A program made the translations under genes and the position numbers. This document shows, piece by piece, positions 12,972 to 20,088 of a stretch of DNA of 20,129 bases (within the stretch, counting starts at the first letter, position 1; every line of letters begins with the position of its first letter). Source of the DNA: CAKSQF01 sp051867925. GTDB lineage: Bacteria > Bacillota > Clostridia > Oscillospirales > CAG-272. The stretch lies in contig JBJDZI010000027.1 of NCBI GenBank assembly GCA_051867925.1, positions 1-20,129 of the forward strand, read 5' to 3'. Under the pieces are notes generated by a model that was given only the letters and a program-made list of their open reading frames with translations, did no database searches and had not been told where the DNA came from.

Positions 12972-14627
12972 TTATTCCAAAATCAGGATATAGTCGTAAA
13001 TTTCCTGCAAACCGTCTACAGTATACAGTTCCTTACCGGGATAATCTGCGCGAATATACTCTGCAATCTGAGAAACCTCCGCAGGATCTGCATCTGCTCC
13101 GCGGAGGAGAATGCAGATCTCGTAATCCGAAAACCGCAGTGTTTCGATGGTCTCGCGCAGGGCGTCGAGGCGATTGTCGGATTTTGCCAAAAGCCGTTTG
13201 CCCGAAAATCCGATATAATCGCCCGCATGGAGTTCTGCCTCCTGCAGGTCTGCATTCCGCACGCATCGGGAGATTTCTGCAGTCACCACGCCCCGCATGG
13301 CATCCTGCAAATTCTCCGTCAGCTGATCTGCATTTTCTGCGTCCGAGTCAAACATGGCAAGGGCGGCGTAGCCCTCTCCTACGGTTTGGCTTTCCAACAC
13401 CCGAATGTCCGCGCCGGTGTAAAGATTTGCTGCCTGTTTCGCCGACAGGATCACGTTGGCGTTGTTGGGGAGAACGAATATAGTATCCGCATTAATTTGT
13501 CTGAAGGCGTGCAGAAAACCCTCGGCAGAAGGATTCATGCTTTGCCCGCCGTCCACGATAACGTCGGCTCCTCGGTCGGTAAACATTTGCTTGATCCCAT
13601 CCCCGGAGCATACCGCCACGATCCCGTATTTTTTACGTTTCGCTTGCGGGGGCGGGGAAGCGGGCGCGTCGGCAAATGCGGAATTATTATGCTGGAGAGA
13701 CATATTCTCGATTTTGATCTTCAGAAATTCACCGAAGGTCTGACAAAAGCCCAAAACCTTATCGGGGGTCATGGTGTGAACGTGAATTTTCACCATACTG
13801 CCGTTTTGGAAGGCAACGACCGAATCTCCGATCTGTTGCAGAAAATCGGTAAGTGTGTCGATCCCAAAAGATGCGGGATCGGTCTTGCATTTCTGCAAAC
13901 GGAGCAAAAGCTCTGTGCAGTAACCGTATTCGAGAACACTGTCCTCGGTAAACAAGTCAAGATTGATCTCCTGCGTGGGCTTTTCGACGGTCGGTCTGTA
14001 CGCATCGGAATCGACCTCCCCCGAAATCGCCATCCGCATTCCTTCCACGATGTAGATAAGCCCCGCCCCGCCGGAGTCGACCACTTCTGCATTTTTCAGG
14101 ATGGGAAGCATATCCGGGGTGCGGGCGAGCGTGCGTTTCGCCTCGTCCAGATAATGCGCCAGATAGTCGCCAAGATCCTCTGCAGTTTGCTCTGCAGCAA
14201 ATTCGCAGGCGAGGCGGGAAACCGTCAGAATCGTTCCTTCGGCAGGTTCCATCACGGCTTGATAAGCGTGTCGAACACCGCATTTCATGGCATTTCCAAA
14301 CTGTGTGCAGTCTGCCTCGTGAAGTCCCGTAAGCCCATCGGCGATTCCGTCAAACAACTGAGACAAAATCACGCCGGAATTTCCCCGCGCACTCAGCAGC
14401 ATACCGTCCGCCGCCTGTCTGGCGACCTTTGCAACGCTATGCTCCCCATCGATAAGTGCATCTACGCCGCCCGCGATGGTCAGCAGCATATTGTCTCCCG
14501 TATCCCCATCGGGAATCGGAAATACGTTGAGATCGTTGATCGCCTGCTTGTGTGCTTGCAGATGGATCGCCCCTGCACGGAGCATTTGCGCAAACAGATC
14601 GCCTGTTAACAGTTGTGCCGATTTCAT
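12972..14627 (-). CDS. fakA: Fatty acid kinase FakA (DAK2-domain protein)
   Basis: This cytoplasmic kinase phosphorylates a fatty acid held by FakB to acyl-phosphate. 551 residues, the usual FakA length. The N-terminal DhaL-like ATP domain has NVFPIPDGDTGDNM (34-47), whose aspartates D40, D42 and D45 bind magnesium-ATP. It continues with LLSARGNSGVILSQLFDG and VDSGGAGLIYIVEG. A middle domain carries VKIHVHT. The C-terminal FakB-interacting part begins after a short Pro-rich linker (PASPPPQAK) at GIVAVCSGDG. The start is ATG at 14627, with AAGGAAGG upstream; an in-frame ATG at 14804 lies inside fakB and is not used. It sits 64 nt after fakB, with a hairpin in the gap. Confidence 0.95.
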   Translation of the reverse strand: MKSAQLLTGDLFAQMLRAGAIHLQAHKQAINDLNVFPIPDGDTGDNMLLTIAGGVDALIDGEHSVAKVARQAADGMLLSARGNSGVILSQLFDGIADGLTGLHEADCTQFGNAMKCGVRHAYQAVMEPAEGTILTVSRLACEFAAEQTAEDLGDYLAHYLDEAKRTLARTPDMLPILKNAEVVDSGGAGLIYIVEGMRMAISGEVDSDAYRPTVEKPTQEINLDLFTEDSVLEYGYCTELLLRLQKCKTDPASFGIDTLTDFLQQIGDSVVAFQNGSMVKIHVHTMTPDKVLGFCQTFGEFLKIKIENMSLQHNNSAFADAPASPPPQAKRKKYGIVAVCSGDGIKQMFTDRGADVIVDGGQSMNPSAEGFLHAFRQINADTIFVLPNNANVILSAKQAANLYTGADIRVLESQTVGEGYAALAMFDSDAENADQLTENLQDAMRGVVTAEISRCVRNADLQEAELHAGDYIGFSGKRLLAKSDNRLDALRETIETLRFSDYEICILLRGADADPAEVSQIAEYIRADYPGKELYTVDGLQEIYDYILILE

Positions 14628-14663
14628 TTTCAGTCTTTCCTTCCTTTTACCTTCTGATTCTGT

Positions 14664-14692
14664 CGATTGCCCCCATAGTCGGGGGAGCGATT
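14664..14692 (-). other. Hairpin in the fakB-fakA gap
   Basis: On the minus strand a CGCTCCCCC arm faces GGGGGCAATCG with a short loop, directly after the fakB stop. No T run follows on the minus strand, so it is unlikely to be a strong terminator. It may stabilise the fakB mRNA 3' end or give unequal expression of fakB and fakA. Confidence 0.4.
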
Positions 14693-15591
14693 TATTTGCT
14701 TTCCTCTGCGGCAAACGTAACCGCATTTCCGAATCCCCAAACGCCGATGGCATCAGGGCCAACCGATGCGCCGACAATGGGACCGATGTATCCGACGGAT
14801 ACATCCTTGCAGGGGATTCCGTTTCTTACCGCTGTCACCAGAGCATTCACTTCCTCGGCGGAGCAGTCCGCGTGGGCGATGTAGATGGTCTGATGTTCCG
14901 CGTCTGTAATGTTCTCTTTCAGCAGTGCCACGATCTTCCGCAGGGAGTTTTGTCTGCCCTTGACTTTCATATAAGCCGCCTGCGCGCCGTTTTTGTCGGC
15001 GATCAAAATCGGCTTTACCCCCATCAGATTTCCGAAAAATGCAGAGGATGCCGAAACGCGCCCTGCTTTTTTGAGATGCTCCAACGTATGTACGGTGGCA
15101 AACTCCTGTACGGTTTTGCGGATGGCGAGCAGATGGGAGCTAATCTCATCCGCATCCATTCCCACGTTAGCCAGTTTGGCGGCTTCAATGGCAAGCATTC
15201 CTTCACCAATGGTGGCGTTCAGGGAGTCAACGCAGATTATTTTCGCATCGGGGTAGTTTTTCAGCAGTTTTTGCGCCGTGACGTAACCCGTATTGACAGA
15301 ACCCGACTGCTTGGAGGAACAGGCGACGTAAACGATATCGTAGTCCTCGTTCAGATATTTTGTGAATACATTGGTAAATTCCTCCACGGATACCTGCGCA
15401 GTGGTGATTCGTTTGCCGGAACGGATCGTTTCATACAATTGATGCGCTTCCTCGTCGCTCCAGGTGAGCAGGGCGGGCGATTCGATCCCGTCGCAGACAG
15501 TGCACATTCTGACATAATCGATCCCGTATTGCTCCAGTTGGTTTTTGCTCAGATCCGCGCAGGAATCGGTGATGATTTTGACCTTTTTCAT
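14692..15591 (-). CDS. fakB: Fatty acid-binding DegV-family protein FakB
   Basis: This soluble protein binds a fatty acid and presents it to FakA. 299 residues, slightly longer than the usual ~280-290. The DegV signatures are present: IITDSCADLS (6-15), RITTAQVS (61-68), the ACSSKQSGS loop (90-98) that contacts the carboxylate, and LEHLKKAGRVSASSAFFGNL (170-189). In the C-terminal part the usual GxHxGPG motif reads GASVGPD (274-280), so the common His is absent. Start ATG with AAAGGAG upstream; promoter at 15655. First gene of the fakB-fakA-plsY operon, which strongly supports the fatty-acid role over other DegV functions. Confidence 0.92.
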   Translation of the reverse strand: MKKVKIITDSCADLSKNQLEQYGIDYVRMCTVCDGIESPALLTWSDEEAHQLYETIRSGKRITTAQVSVEEFTNVFTKYLNEDYDIVYVACSSKQSGSVNTGYVTAQKLLKNYPDAKIICVDSLNATIGEGMLAIEAAKLANVGMDADEISSHLLAIRKTVQEFATVHTLEHLKKAGRVSASSAFFGNLMGVKPILIADKNGAQAAYMKVKGRQNSLRKIVALLKENITDAEHQTIYIAHADCSAEEVNALVTAVRNGIPCKDVSVGYIGPIVGASVGPDAIGVWGFGNAVTFAAEESK

Positions 15592-15654
15592 GGTAATTCT
15601 CCTTTTTTCGGTCGAATATCTTTGTGAAATAGTATATCCTACAGAGATGAACCG

Positions 15655-15683
15655 ATTATAAATGGAATATCAAACCCTGTTGA
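15655..15683 (-). promoter_or_regulatory. Promoter of the fakB-fakA-plsY operon
   Basis: On the minus strand TCAACA (15678-15683) and a perfect TATAAT (15655-15660) are 17 bp apart, leaving a leader of about 55 nt. No FapR-like or other lipid-regulator operator was recognised. Confidence 0.6.
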
Positions 15684-15731
15684 ACTTCGGCAGTCTGCAG
15701 GGAATACTGCTGAGAATTGTCGAACTTACAC

Positions 15732-15760
15732 TTGACAGATCCCGCCGATTGCAGTACAAT
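15732..15760 (+). promoter_or_regulatory. Promoter of ogt
   Basis: A perfect TTGACA (15732-15737) and TACAAT (15755-15760) are 17 bp apart, about 70 nt before the ogt start. It diverges from the fakB promoter. Confidence 0.85.
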
Positions 15761-15831
15761 AAATGCAGGTCGTTCGACCCATTGCCACACCGAACGAAAC
15801 ATAGAGATCCGCACAGAAGGGAGCATCCGTC

Positions 15832-16299
15832 ATGCCAAGGGCAGTATACGAGTTTGAATTTGGATATATCACCATGCAATACGAGGGGGAAGTACTTCTG
15901 TCGCTGATCACCACCGAAAACAAAGGCAATGTGTCCTTTGAGGAGAGTGAAAGCACCGAGTTTACCGATCAGGTATTTGCGCAGATTCTGGAATATTTGC
16001 AGGGCAAGCGAAAAATTTTCACGGTAAACTATAGGTTATGCGGCACACCGTTTCAACGCGCGGTGTGGAAGGAATTAATAAACATCCCCTACGGCGAGAC
16101 TAGGACTTACAAGGAGATCGCATCAGCCATAGGCCATGAAAAAGCCGCCCGAGCGGTGGGAATGGCCAATCACAGAAACCCGCTTCATCTCATCATCCCC
16201 TGCCATCGGGTGATCGGCGCAGACGGAAGCCTGACGGGCTACGCGGGGGGAATCGGCATCAAAGAAAAGTTGCTGGCACTTGAGAAAAGCACAAACTGA
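15832..16299 (+). CDS. ogt: Methylated-DNA--protein-cysteine methyltransferase
   Basis: This enzyme repairs O6-methylguanine by moving the methyl group to its own cysteine, once per protein molecule. 155 residues, normal for the single-domain Ogt type. The active site is IIPCHRVIG (121-129) with acceptor C124. The helix-turn-helix segment is YGETRTYKEIASAIG (87-101), with the conserved ARAVGMANHRNP after it (106-117). The C-terminus has LTGYAGGIGIKEKLL. Single-gene transcription unit with its own promoter; the start has GAAGGGAG upstream. No Ada-type regulatory domain is fused. Confidence 0.95.
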   Translation: MPRAVYEFEFGYITMQYEGEVLLSLITTENKGNVSFEESESTEFTDQVFAQILEYLQGKRKIFTVNYRLCGTPFQRAVWKELINIPYGETRTYKEIASAIGHEKAARAVGMANHRNPLHLIIPCHRVIGADGSLTGYAGGIGIKEKLLALEKSTN

Positions 16300-16321
16300 A
16301 CCGTAACAGTCATGGCAACAC

Positions 16322-16363
16322 AAAAAGCAGAGACTACGAACTTTTATTCGCAGTCTCTGCTTT
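16322..16363. terminator. Shared terminator between ogt and the BppU-like gene
   Basis: A 12-bp stem, AAAGCAGAGACT (16324-16335) with AGTCTCTGCTTT (16352-16363), has an additional CGAA/TTCG pairing inside the loop. On the minus strand it is followed by TTTTT, so it best terminates the leftward gene; rightward the T run is only three bases. Confidence 0.8.
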
Positions 16364-16396
16364 GGCGTGGCGCAATATGGGGACGATACCTTGAAT

Positions 16397-17419
16397 TTAG
16401 CCGCCCAGTGCAGTGAGCCGTCTGTCGATTTCCTCCAGTTCGCTGGTGGTGACGAACCGTCTCTGTACTCCGTCTCCGAAATCGATGGTTTTTCCCCGGT
16501 ACAGATAATTGATGAAATAATCAGCCCACATATATAAAGTTGCGTACATGGTCATTTCGATCATGTAGTATCTTGTAGAGTTTGCGGTGATGGAGAATCT
16601 GGAAGTCAGATCAGTCAGCTTTTTCACTTGGTCTTCATTCAGAAGCGCGCGTCCCTCCACTGTCTCGCCGTCCAGCAGTTTTCGGAATTCATCGCCCAGT
16701 CCACCGGTTATGCCTAAAGGTCGGTAACGGATGAACCCCGTACAGCCGGTATAATTACCGATCAGCTTGCAGTAGGAGGTGTGATCGTCGCTGTCAAAGA
16801 AATATAGATAACCGGCTGAATATGCACTGTGAGATTGGGAAAACTGCGTGCCGTCGCCATCGTCAAATCGGTAAGCGCCGTCTTTCCATATGGGAGCAGT
16901 GGCATGCTGATCGGGTGCGATCCCACTGGGATCGAATCCATCCCCCACAAGGACCGTTTCCACAGCTACGGGAGCCAGTGCTTGTTCGGCTAAAATGGCA
17001 GCAGCATCCAGTGCTTTGGAAAGCGCAGACAGTTCGTTTGTGCTGGGAATATCGGACAGCGCGCCGGGAAGGACCTCCACGTAGAAGGTGGCGCTGGACA
17101 GGATCTCCTCTCCGACGGTCAGACAGATCTCCGCACGGACGGTGCCTGCACAGGTCAGCATCTCGCGGGGAAAGTACAGATAGACATATTGTTTTTCAAA
17201 GGGACAGTCGGTGAGAACAAAGTGTCCGTCGGGTTTCAGCGCGCGTAGCATCACGCTGACACCGTCCGGGATCGTATAGTTTTCGCCGTTCTCTTGCAGA
17301 GTGATCTCCACCCGGCGGACGCTGTCCTCCTGCTTGGCGTAGAGCGTCACATCGGAGCGATTGACGGGGAGCGCAGACAGATCCAGCGTAAGTTCGTCGG
17401 TATGCGCAAGTGTAGTCAT
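16397..17419 (-). CDS. Orphan protein with a phage baseplate upper protein (BppU)-like N-terminal domain
   Basis: 340 residues, no signal peptide. Residues 8-125 resemble the N-terminal BppU domain of Firmicute phage baseplates: LTLDLSALPVNRSDVTLYAKQED, an alternating beta pattern with LRALKPDGHFVLTDC, then AGTVRAEICLTVGEEILSSATFYVEVLPG. A short helical linker follows (ALSKALDAAAILAEQAL), as in phage fibre proteins. The C-terminal part (170-340) is aromatic-rich, with YLYFFDSDDHTSYCKLIGNY, and is not recognised. The start at 17419 has AGAAAGGA upstream; the frame runs upstream to 17545 without a site. It stands alone, with no other tail, capsid or lysis genes nearby. It may be a relic of a prophage or a domesticated fibre-like protein. 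Confidence 0.6.
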   Translation of the reverse strand: MTTLAHTDELTLDLSALPVNRSDVTLYAKQEDSVRRVEITLQENGENYTIPDGVSVMLRALKPDGHFVLTDCPFEKQYVYLYFPREMLTCAGTVRAEICLTVGEEILSSATFYVEVLPGALSDIPSTNELSALSKALDAAAILAEQALAPVAVETVLVGDGFDPSGIAPDQHATAPIWKDGAYRFDDGDGTQFSQSHSAYSAGYLYFFDSDDHTSYCKLIGNYTGCTGFIRYRPLGITGGLGDEFRKLLDGETVEGRALLNEDQVKKLTDLTSRFSITANSTRYYMIEMTMYATLYMWADYFINYLYRGKTIDFGDGVQRRFVTTSELEEIDRRLTALGG

Positions 17420-17524
17420 TGAATCATCCTTTCTGAAATAATATAGGTAGATATGTTTCGCAAAGCCATCATAGCATAGCGCGGCGTATGAAACAGTTGC
17501 AATTTGTATGAATTTTTTTACGTT

Positions 17525-17579
17525 AATTCTCAAAGTAACTTCCACCGAAATTTCTACTGTGGAAGTTACTTTGAGAATT
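17525..17579. repeat. Perfect 21-bp inverted repeat
   Basis: Bases 17525-17545 are the exact reverse complement of 17559-17579, with a 13-nt loop. There is no T run in terminator position on either strand. It lies between the 5' end of the BppU-like gene and the coaX promoter. It could be a small mobile palindrome, the joined ends of a lost element, or an operator. No second copy was noticed in this window. Confidence 0.85.
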
Positions 17580-17628
17580 TACCAGTATTTCAAAAAAGCG
17601 AATTTTTAGCAAAATTCAGCCCATCCGA

Positions 17629-17657
17629 TTGACAAATAGCCGACACTGTGCTATACT
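17629..17657 (+). promoter_or_regulatory. Promoter of coaX
   Basis: A perfect TTGACA (17629-17634) and TATACT (17652-17657) are 17 bp apart, about 42 nt before the start codon. Confidence 0.85.
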
Positions 17658-17699
17658 GATAAAAATCAAGCCGAAAACGGCACGAAAGGGAGGTTCTCT

Positions 17700-18491
17700 A
17701 TGCTGCTTTGTCTGGATGTCGGCAATTCCAATATCACCGTGGGACTGTTCCGCTATGGGGAAGAGCGTCCTTTTTGCAGGGGCAAGCTGTCTGCAAAAAC
17801 CTCCCGCTCTGCCGACGAATACGCCGTGGCGATTTCGGGCCTCTTGACGCTGTATAATGTCAAGCCCGAAGAAATCTCGGGGTGCGTCATCGGATCGGTG
17901 GTTCCCGCTCTGACCGGACTGTTGCAAAGTGCGCTGGAGCTGTTATCCCTTCCCGCCGTGTTGACCGTAGGTCCCGGTGTCAAAACCGGTTTCGGCATCC
18001 GCATCGACGATCCCGCCGAACTGGGCGCCGATCTGGTCGCCAATACCGCCGCCGCGGTTGTCAGTTACGGCGCACCGCTGATCGTCATCGACGCAGGAAC
18101 GGCGACCACCATTTCTTTGGTGGACGAGAACCGCTATTATCGCGGCACCTGTATCCTGCCGGGACTTCGTGCTTCCGCAGAACTGCTGAAGGAATCGACC
18201 GCTCTGCTCCCCTCGGTTTCCCTTTCTCCTCTGACAGGTGGGGAGACTGCCATAGGCAACAATTCCGTTGAGTCCATCGAAAAGGGATTGCTGTGGGGAA
18301 ACGCCATTCTGGTGGACGGCTTTATCGAAAAGTACCGCGGGATGCTGACCGCCCCCCCTGCGGTAGTGGCAACAGGCGGTTCCGCGCCTCTCTTTTTGGA
18401 GGGCTGTAAAAGCGAGATCCGCTACGATCCCGATCTGACATTGAAGGGACTTCGCAGGATCTGGCAATTATCCAAAAATCGAAAAAAATAA
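17700..18491 (+). CDS. coaX: Type III pantothenate kinase
   Basis: Catalyses ATP-dependent phosphorylation of pantothenate, the first step of coenzyme A synthesis, in the cytoplasm. 263 residues, usual for CoaX. It has the ASKHA ATPase-fold marks: the phosphate-1 loop LDVGNSNITVGLF (5-17), TGFGIRIDDPAELGADLVAN (96-115) for pantothenate and monovalent-cation contact, the phosphate-2 motif IDAGTATT (130-137) and the adenosine motif VVATGGSAPLF near the C-terminus. Start ATG with AAAGGGAGG 6 nt upstream. An ECF transporter S component follows 154 nt later, consistent with joint pantothenate uptake and use. Confidence 0.96.
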   Translation: MLLCLDVGNSNITVGLFRYGEERPFCRGKLSAKTSRSADEYAVAISGLLTLYNVKPEEISGCVIGSVVPALTGLLQSALELLSLPAVLTVGPGVKTGFGIRIDDPAELGADLVANTAAAVVSYGAPLIVIDAGTATTISLVDENRYYRGTCILPGLRASAELLKESTALLPSVSLSPLTGGETAIGNNSVESIEKGLLWGNAILVDGFIEKYRGMLTAPPAVVATGGSAPLFLEGCKSEIRYDPDLTLKGLRRIWQLSKNRKK

Positions 18492-18645
18492 TCTTGGTAT
18501 ATCCGGCACCGAAGACTTCCGCGTGACCCTGTGGTGGCAGGGCAGGCAGGATGTTGAACGGACAGACAGCCGTTCCGTGCGCCGTTTATATAAATCATTT
18601 TTTGCGTCGTACCTGCGATGCAGGACGGCAGTAAAGGAGACAGTC
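18492..18645 (+). other. Structured intergenic region between coaX and the ECF gene
   Basis: Three local hairpins can be drawn: CCCTG/CAGGG (18527-18542), GAACGG/CCGTTC (18556-18575) and CCTGC/GCAGG (18612-18624). The first two are enclosed by CGGCAC (18504-18509) with GTGCGCCG (18577-18584), giving a possible three-way junction. I do not recognise it as TPP, FMN, THF, cobalamin or another known riboswitch. The third hairpin ends 9 nt before the AAAGGAG site of the transporter gene. A cis-regulatory role is possible but unproven. Confidence 0.35.
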
Positions 18646-19245
18646 ATGAATCGTATCTCAAAACATCATGAACAGACCCGCAATATGGTGCTGGTAGCAC
18701 TGCTTGCGGCGCTGGTTATCGTATTTCAGGTGATCAGCACGTTTATCAAAGTCGGCCCTGTATCCATCACGCTTACTCTGGTTCCCGTGGTTCTGGGCGG
18801 ATGCCTGCTGGGCAAGAAATGGGGCGCGGCGCTGGGCTTTCTGTTTGGCGTAGTGGTCACCGTTTTCGTGCTGACCGGCACGGACGTGGGCGGCTATATG
18901 CTCTTTCAGGCGAACCCCGTCCTCACCGTTCTGCTTTGCCTCGTGAAAGGAACCGCGGCAGGTTTTGTCGCATCGCTGGTCTACGGACTGCTTGAAAAGG
19001 CAAACCGCACCGTTGCCGTAACGGTTGCCGCAATGACCGCTCCCGTGGTCAATACAGGCATTTTCGTGCTGGCAATGCTGGCGTTCTATCGGGACATCCT
19101 GACCGCTTGGGCAGACGGCTCCGACATTACGGTCTACATTCTGACCGGACTTGCAGGTTGGAACTTCCTTGTGGAGTTTGCCGTATCGGTGATCCTCTCT
19201 CCTGCAGTCGTTTCGGTTCTGCGCATTACCGCAAAGAAAAAATAA
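18646..19245 (+). CDS. ECF transporter S component, probably pantothenate-specific
   Basis: The substrate-binding membrane subunit of an energy-coupling-factor vitamin importer; it works with a shared EcfA-A'-T module encoded elsewhere. 199 residues with about six hydrophobic helices. Helix 1 has NMVLVALLAALVIVFQVIS, with the small-residue pattern that docks to EcfT. It is followed by IKVGPVSITLTLVPVVLGGC, typical of the family that includes PanT and FolT, and later WNFLVEF. Pantothenate specificity is inferred from position after coaX, not from residues I can verify. The start at 18646 is set by AAAGGAG 6 nt upstream; the frame extends to 18523 but that part lies in the intergenic region. 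Ends at a strong terminator. Confidence 0.88.
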   Translation: MNRISKHHEQTRNMVLVALLAALVIVFQVISTFIKVGPVSITLTLVPVVLGGCLLGKKWGAALGFLFGVVVTVFVLTGTDVGGYMLFQANPVLTVLLCLVKGTAAGFVASLVYGLLEKANRTVAVTVAAMTAPVVNTGIFVLAMLAFYRDILTAWADGSDITVYILTGLAGWNFLVEFAVSVILSPAVVSVLRITAKKK

Positions 19246-19250
19246 AATCG

Positions 19251-19288
19251 CTCCCCGTACCGTCCACCAACGGTGCGGGGAGTTTTTT
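19251..19288. terminator. Terminator of the ECF gene, possibly bidirectional
   Basis: CTCCCCGTACCGT (19251-19263) pairs with ACGGTGCGGGGAG (19270-19282), with one mismatch, and is followed by TTTTTT. On the minus strand the same stem is followed by ATTTTATTTTTT, so it can also serve the leftward gene ending at 19325. Confidence 0.9.
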
Positions 19289-19324
19289 GGAGCAGAAGGG
19301 CTGTCGCCGGTTCGGAAATGAATC

Positions 19325-19906
19325 TCAGCAATGATATCTTTCGCAAAGCAATTGTTCAAATCGGTCTGCGGGATAAAAATACTCTGTTTTTCCATTGATT
19401 TTCTGTGAAAACAGCCATTTTCGGTTGATATCGTGTTGAAGCTCTACCGTGCGCAAAATTCCGTCTCTGATATAATCGACAAGGCGGTATCCGTTCAACA
19501 GATAATCAGACTGCGTGTGATTGAGTGTCGAAATGGCACTTCTGTCCTTCAGTAGAGCAAAGCAGGTAAGTGGATTCTCGTCAAACTGCCGTTTCAGCAG
19601 TATGGTCATTTTCCGATTTTCTTCATAGAGCTTCAACAGATAATGGGCGATCATATTCCCTATATATGGGCGGTCTTCCATTTTCACATCGACCAACACG
19701 ATACTGAGCTTGCTTGCAAAATTTGAAACCAGTAAGCAATTAGTGTCCTCAAACATAAACAGTTTACCGCACCATTCCAATAGTCGGTCGCCGCCCTCGC
19801 GTTCCAGAACGGTTCTTGCAATCGAACCGGCAACAGGATCGATGAAATCTTCGGGCATTTTGAGTTGGTAATATTCTAAGGTTTGCTTGGTGACATAGAG
19901 AATCAT
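19325..19906 (-). CDS. Hypothetical protein
   Basis: About 193 residues beginning MILYVTKQTLEYYQLKMPED. No signal peptide, membrane helix or catalytic motif is evident. The first half alternates hydrophobic strands (KLFMFEDTNCLLVSNFASKL, then SIVLVDVKM), suggesting a compact alpha/beta fold. This N-terminus resembles a small family of uncharacterised Firmicute proteins annotated only as domains of unknown function. The start is uncertain: the frame continues upstream to TTG at 19948, and the ribosome binding site (AAAGGA near 19952-19957) is poorly placed for either. A strong promoter lies at 19971, which supports it as a real gene. Single-gene unit, convergent with the ECF gene. Confidence 0.7.
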   Translation of the reverse strand: MILYVTKQTLEYYQLKMPEDFIDPVAGSIARTVLEREGGDRLLEWCGKLFMFEDTNCLLVSNFASKLSIVLVDVKMEDRPYIGNMIAHYLLKLYEENRKMTILLKRQFDENPLTCFALLKDRSAISTLNHTQSDYLLNGYRLVDYIRDGILRTVELQHDINRKWLFSQKINGKTEYFYPADRFEQLLCERYHC

Positions 19907-19970
19907 ATAGTTCACTCTATCCGTGCCCGATTGCATGAGCAGGCACAATATCCTTTCGGTTTATACATTC

Positions 19971-19999
19971 ATTATATCATAAATATTTCGTTTATTCAA
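19971..19999 (-). promoter_or_regulatory. Promoter of the hypothetical gene
   Basis: On the minus strand TTGAAT (19994-19999) and TATAAT (19971-19976) are 17 bp apart. Confidence 0.8.
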
Positions 20000-20023
20000 G
20001 TTCATTTTCAGATTTTCATGCGC

Positions 20024-20063
20024 ATCAAAACACCACGAATCACAATGACCCGTGGTGTTTGAT
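20024..20063 (-). terminator. Hairpin, possible terminator of a gene at the right edge
   Basis: ACACCACG (20030-20037) pairs with CGTGGTGT (20051-20058), extended by ATCAA/TTGAT with one bulge. The only T run on the minus strand is four bases inside the arm, so terminator strength is doubtful. Confidence 0.5.
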
Positions 20064-20088
20064 CTGCCGTTTAGCTGTTTGCATCTTC

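Noticed and set aside
13227..15627. Two long + strand frames (460 and 383 codons)
   Set aside because: They mirror fakA and fakB in reverse; no family features, and the fak genes have starts, motifs and operon spacing.
17525..17579. CRISPR repeat or rho-independent terminator
   Set aside because: Only one unit is present, without spacers, and neither strand has a T run in the required position.
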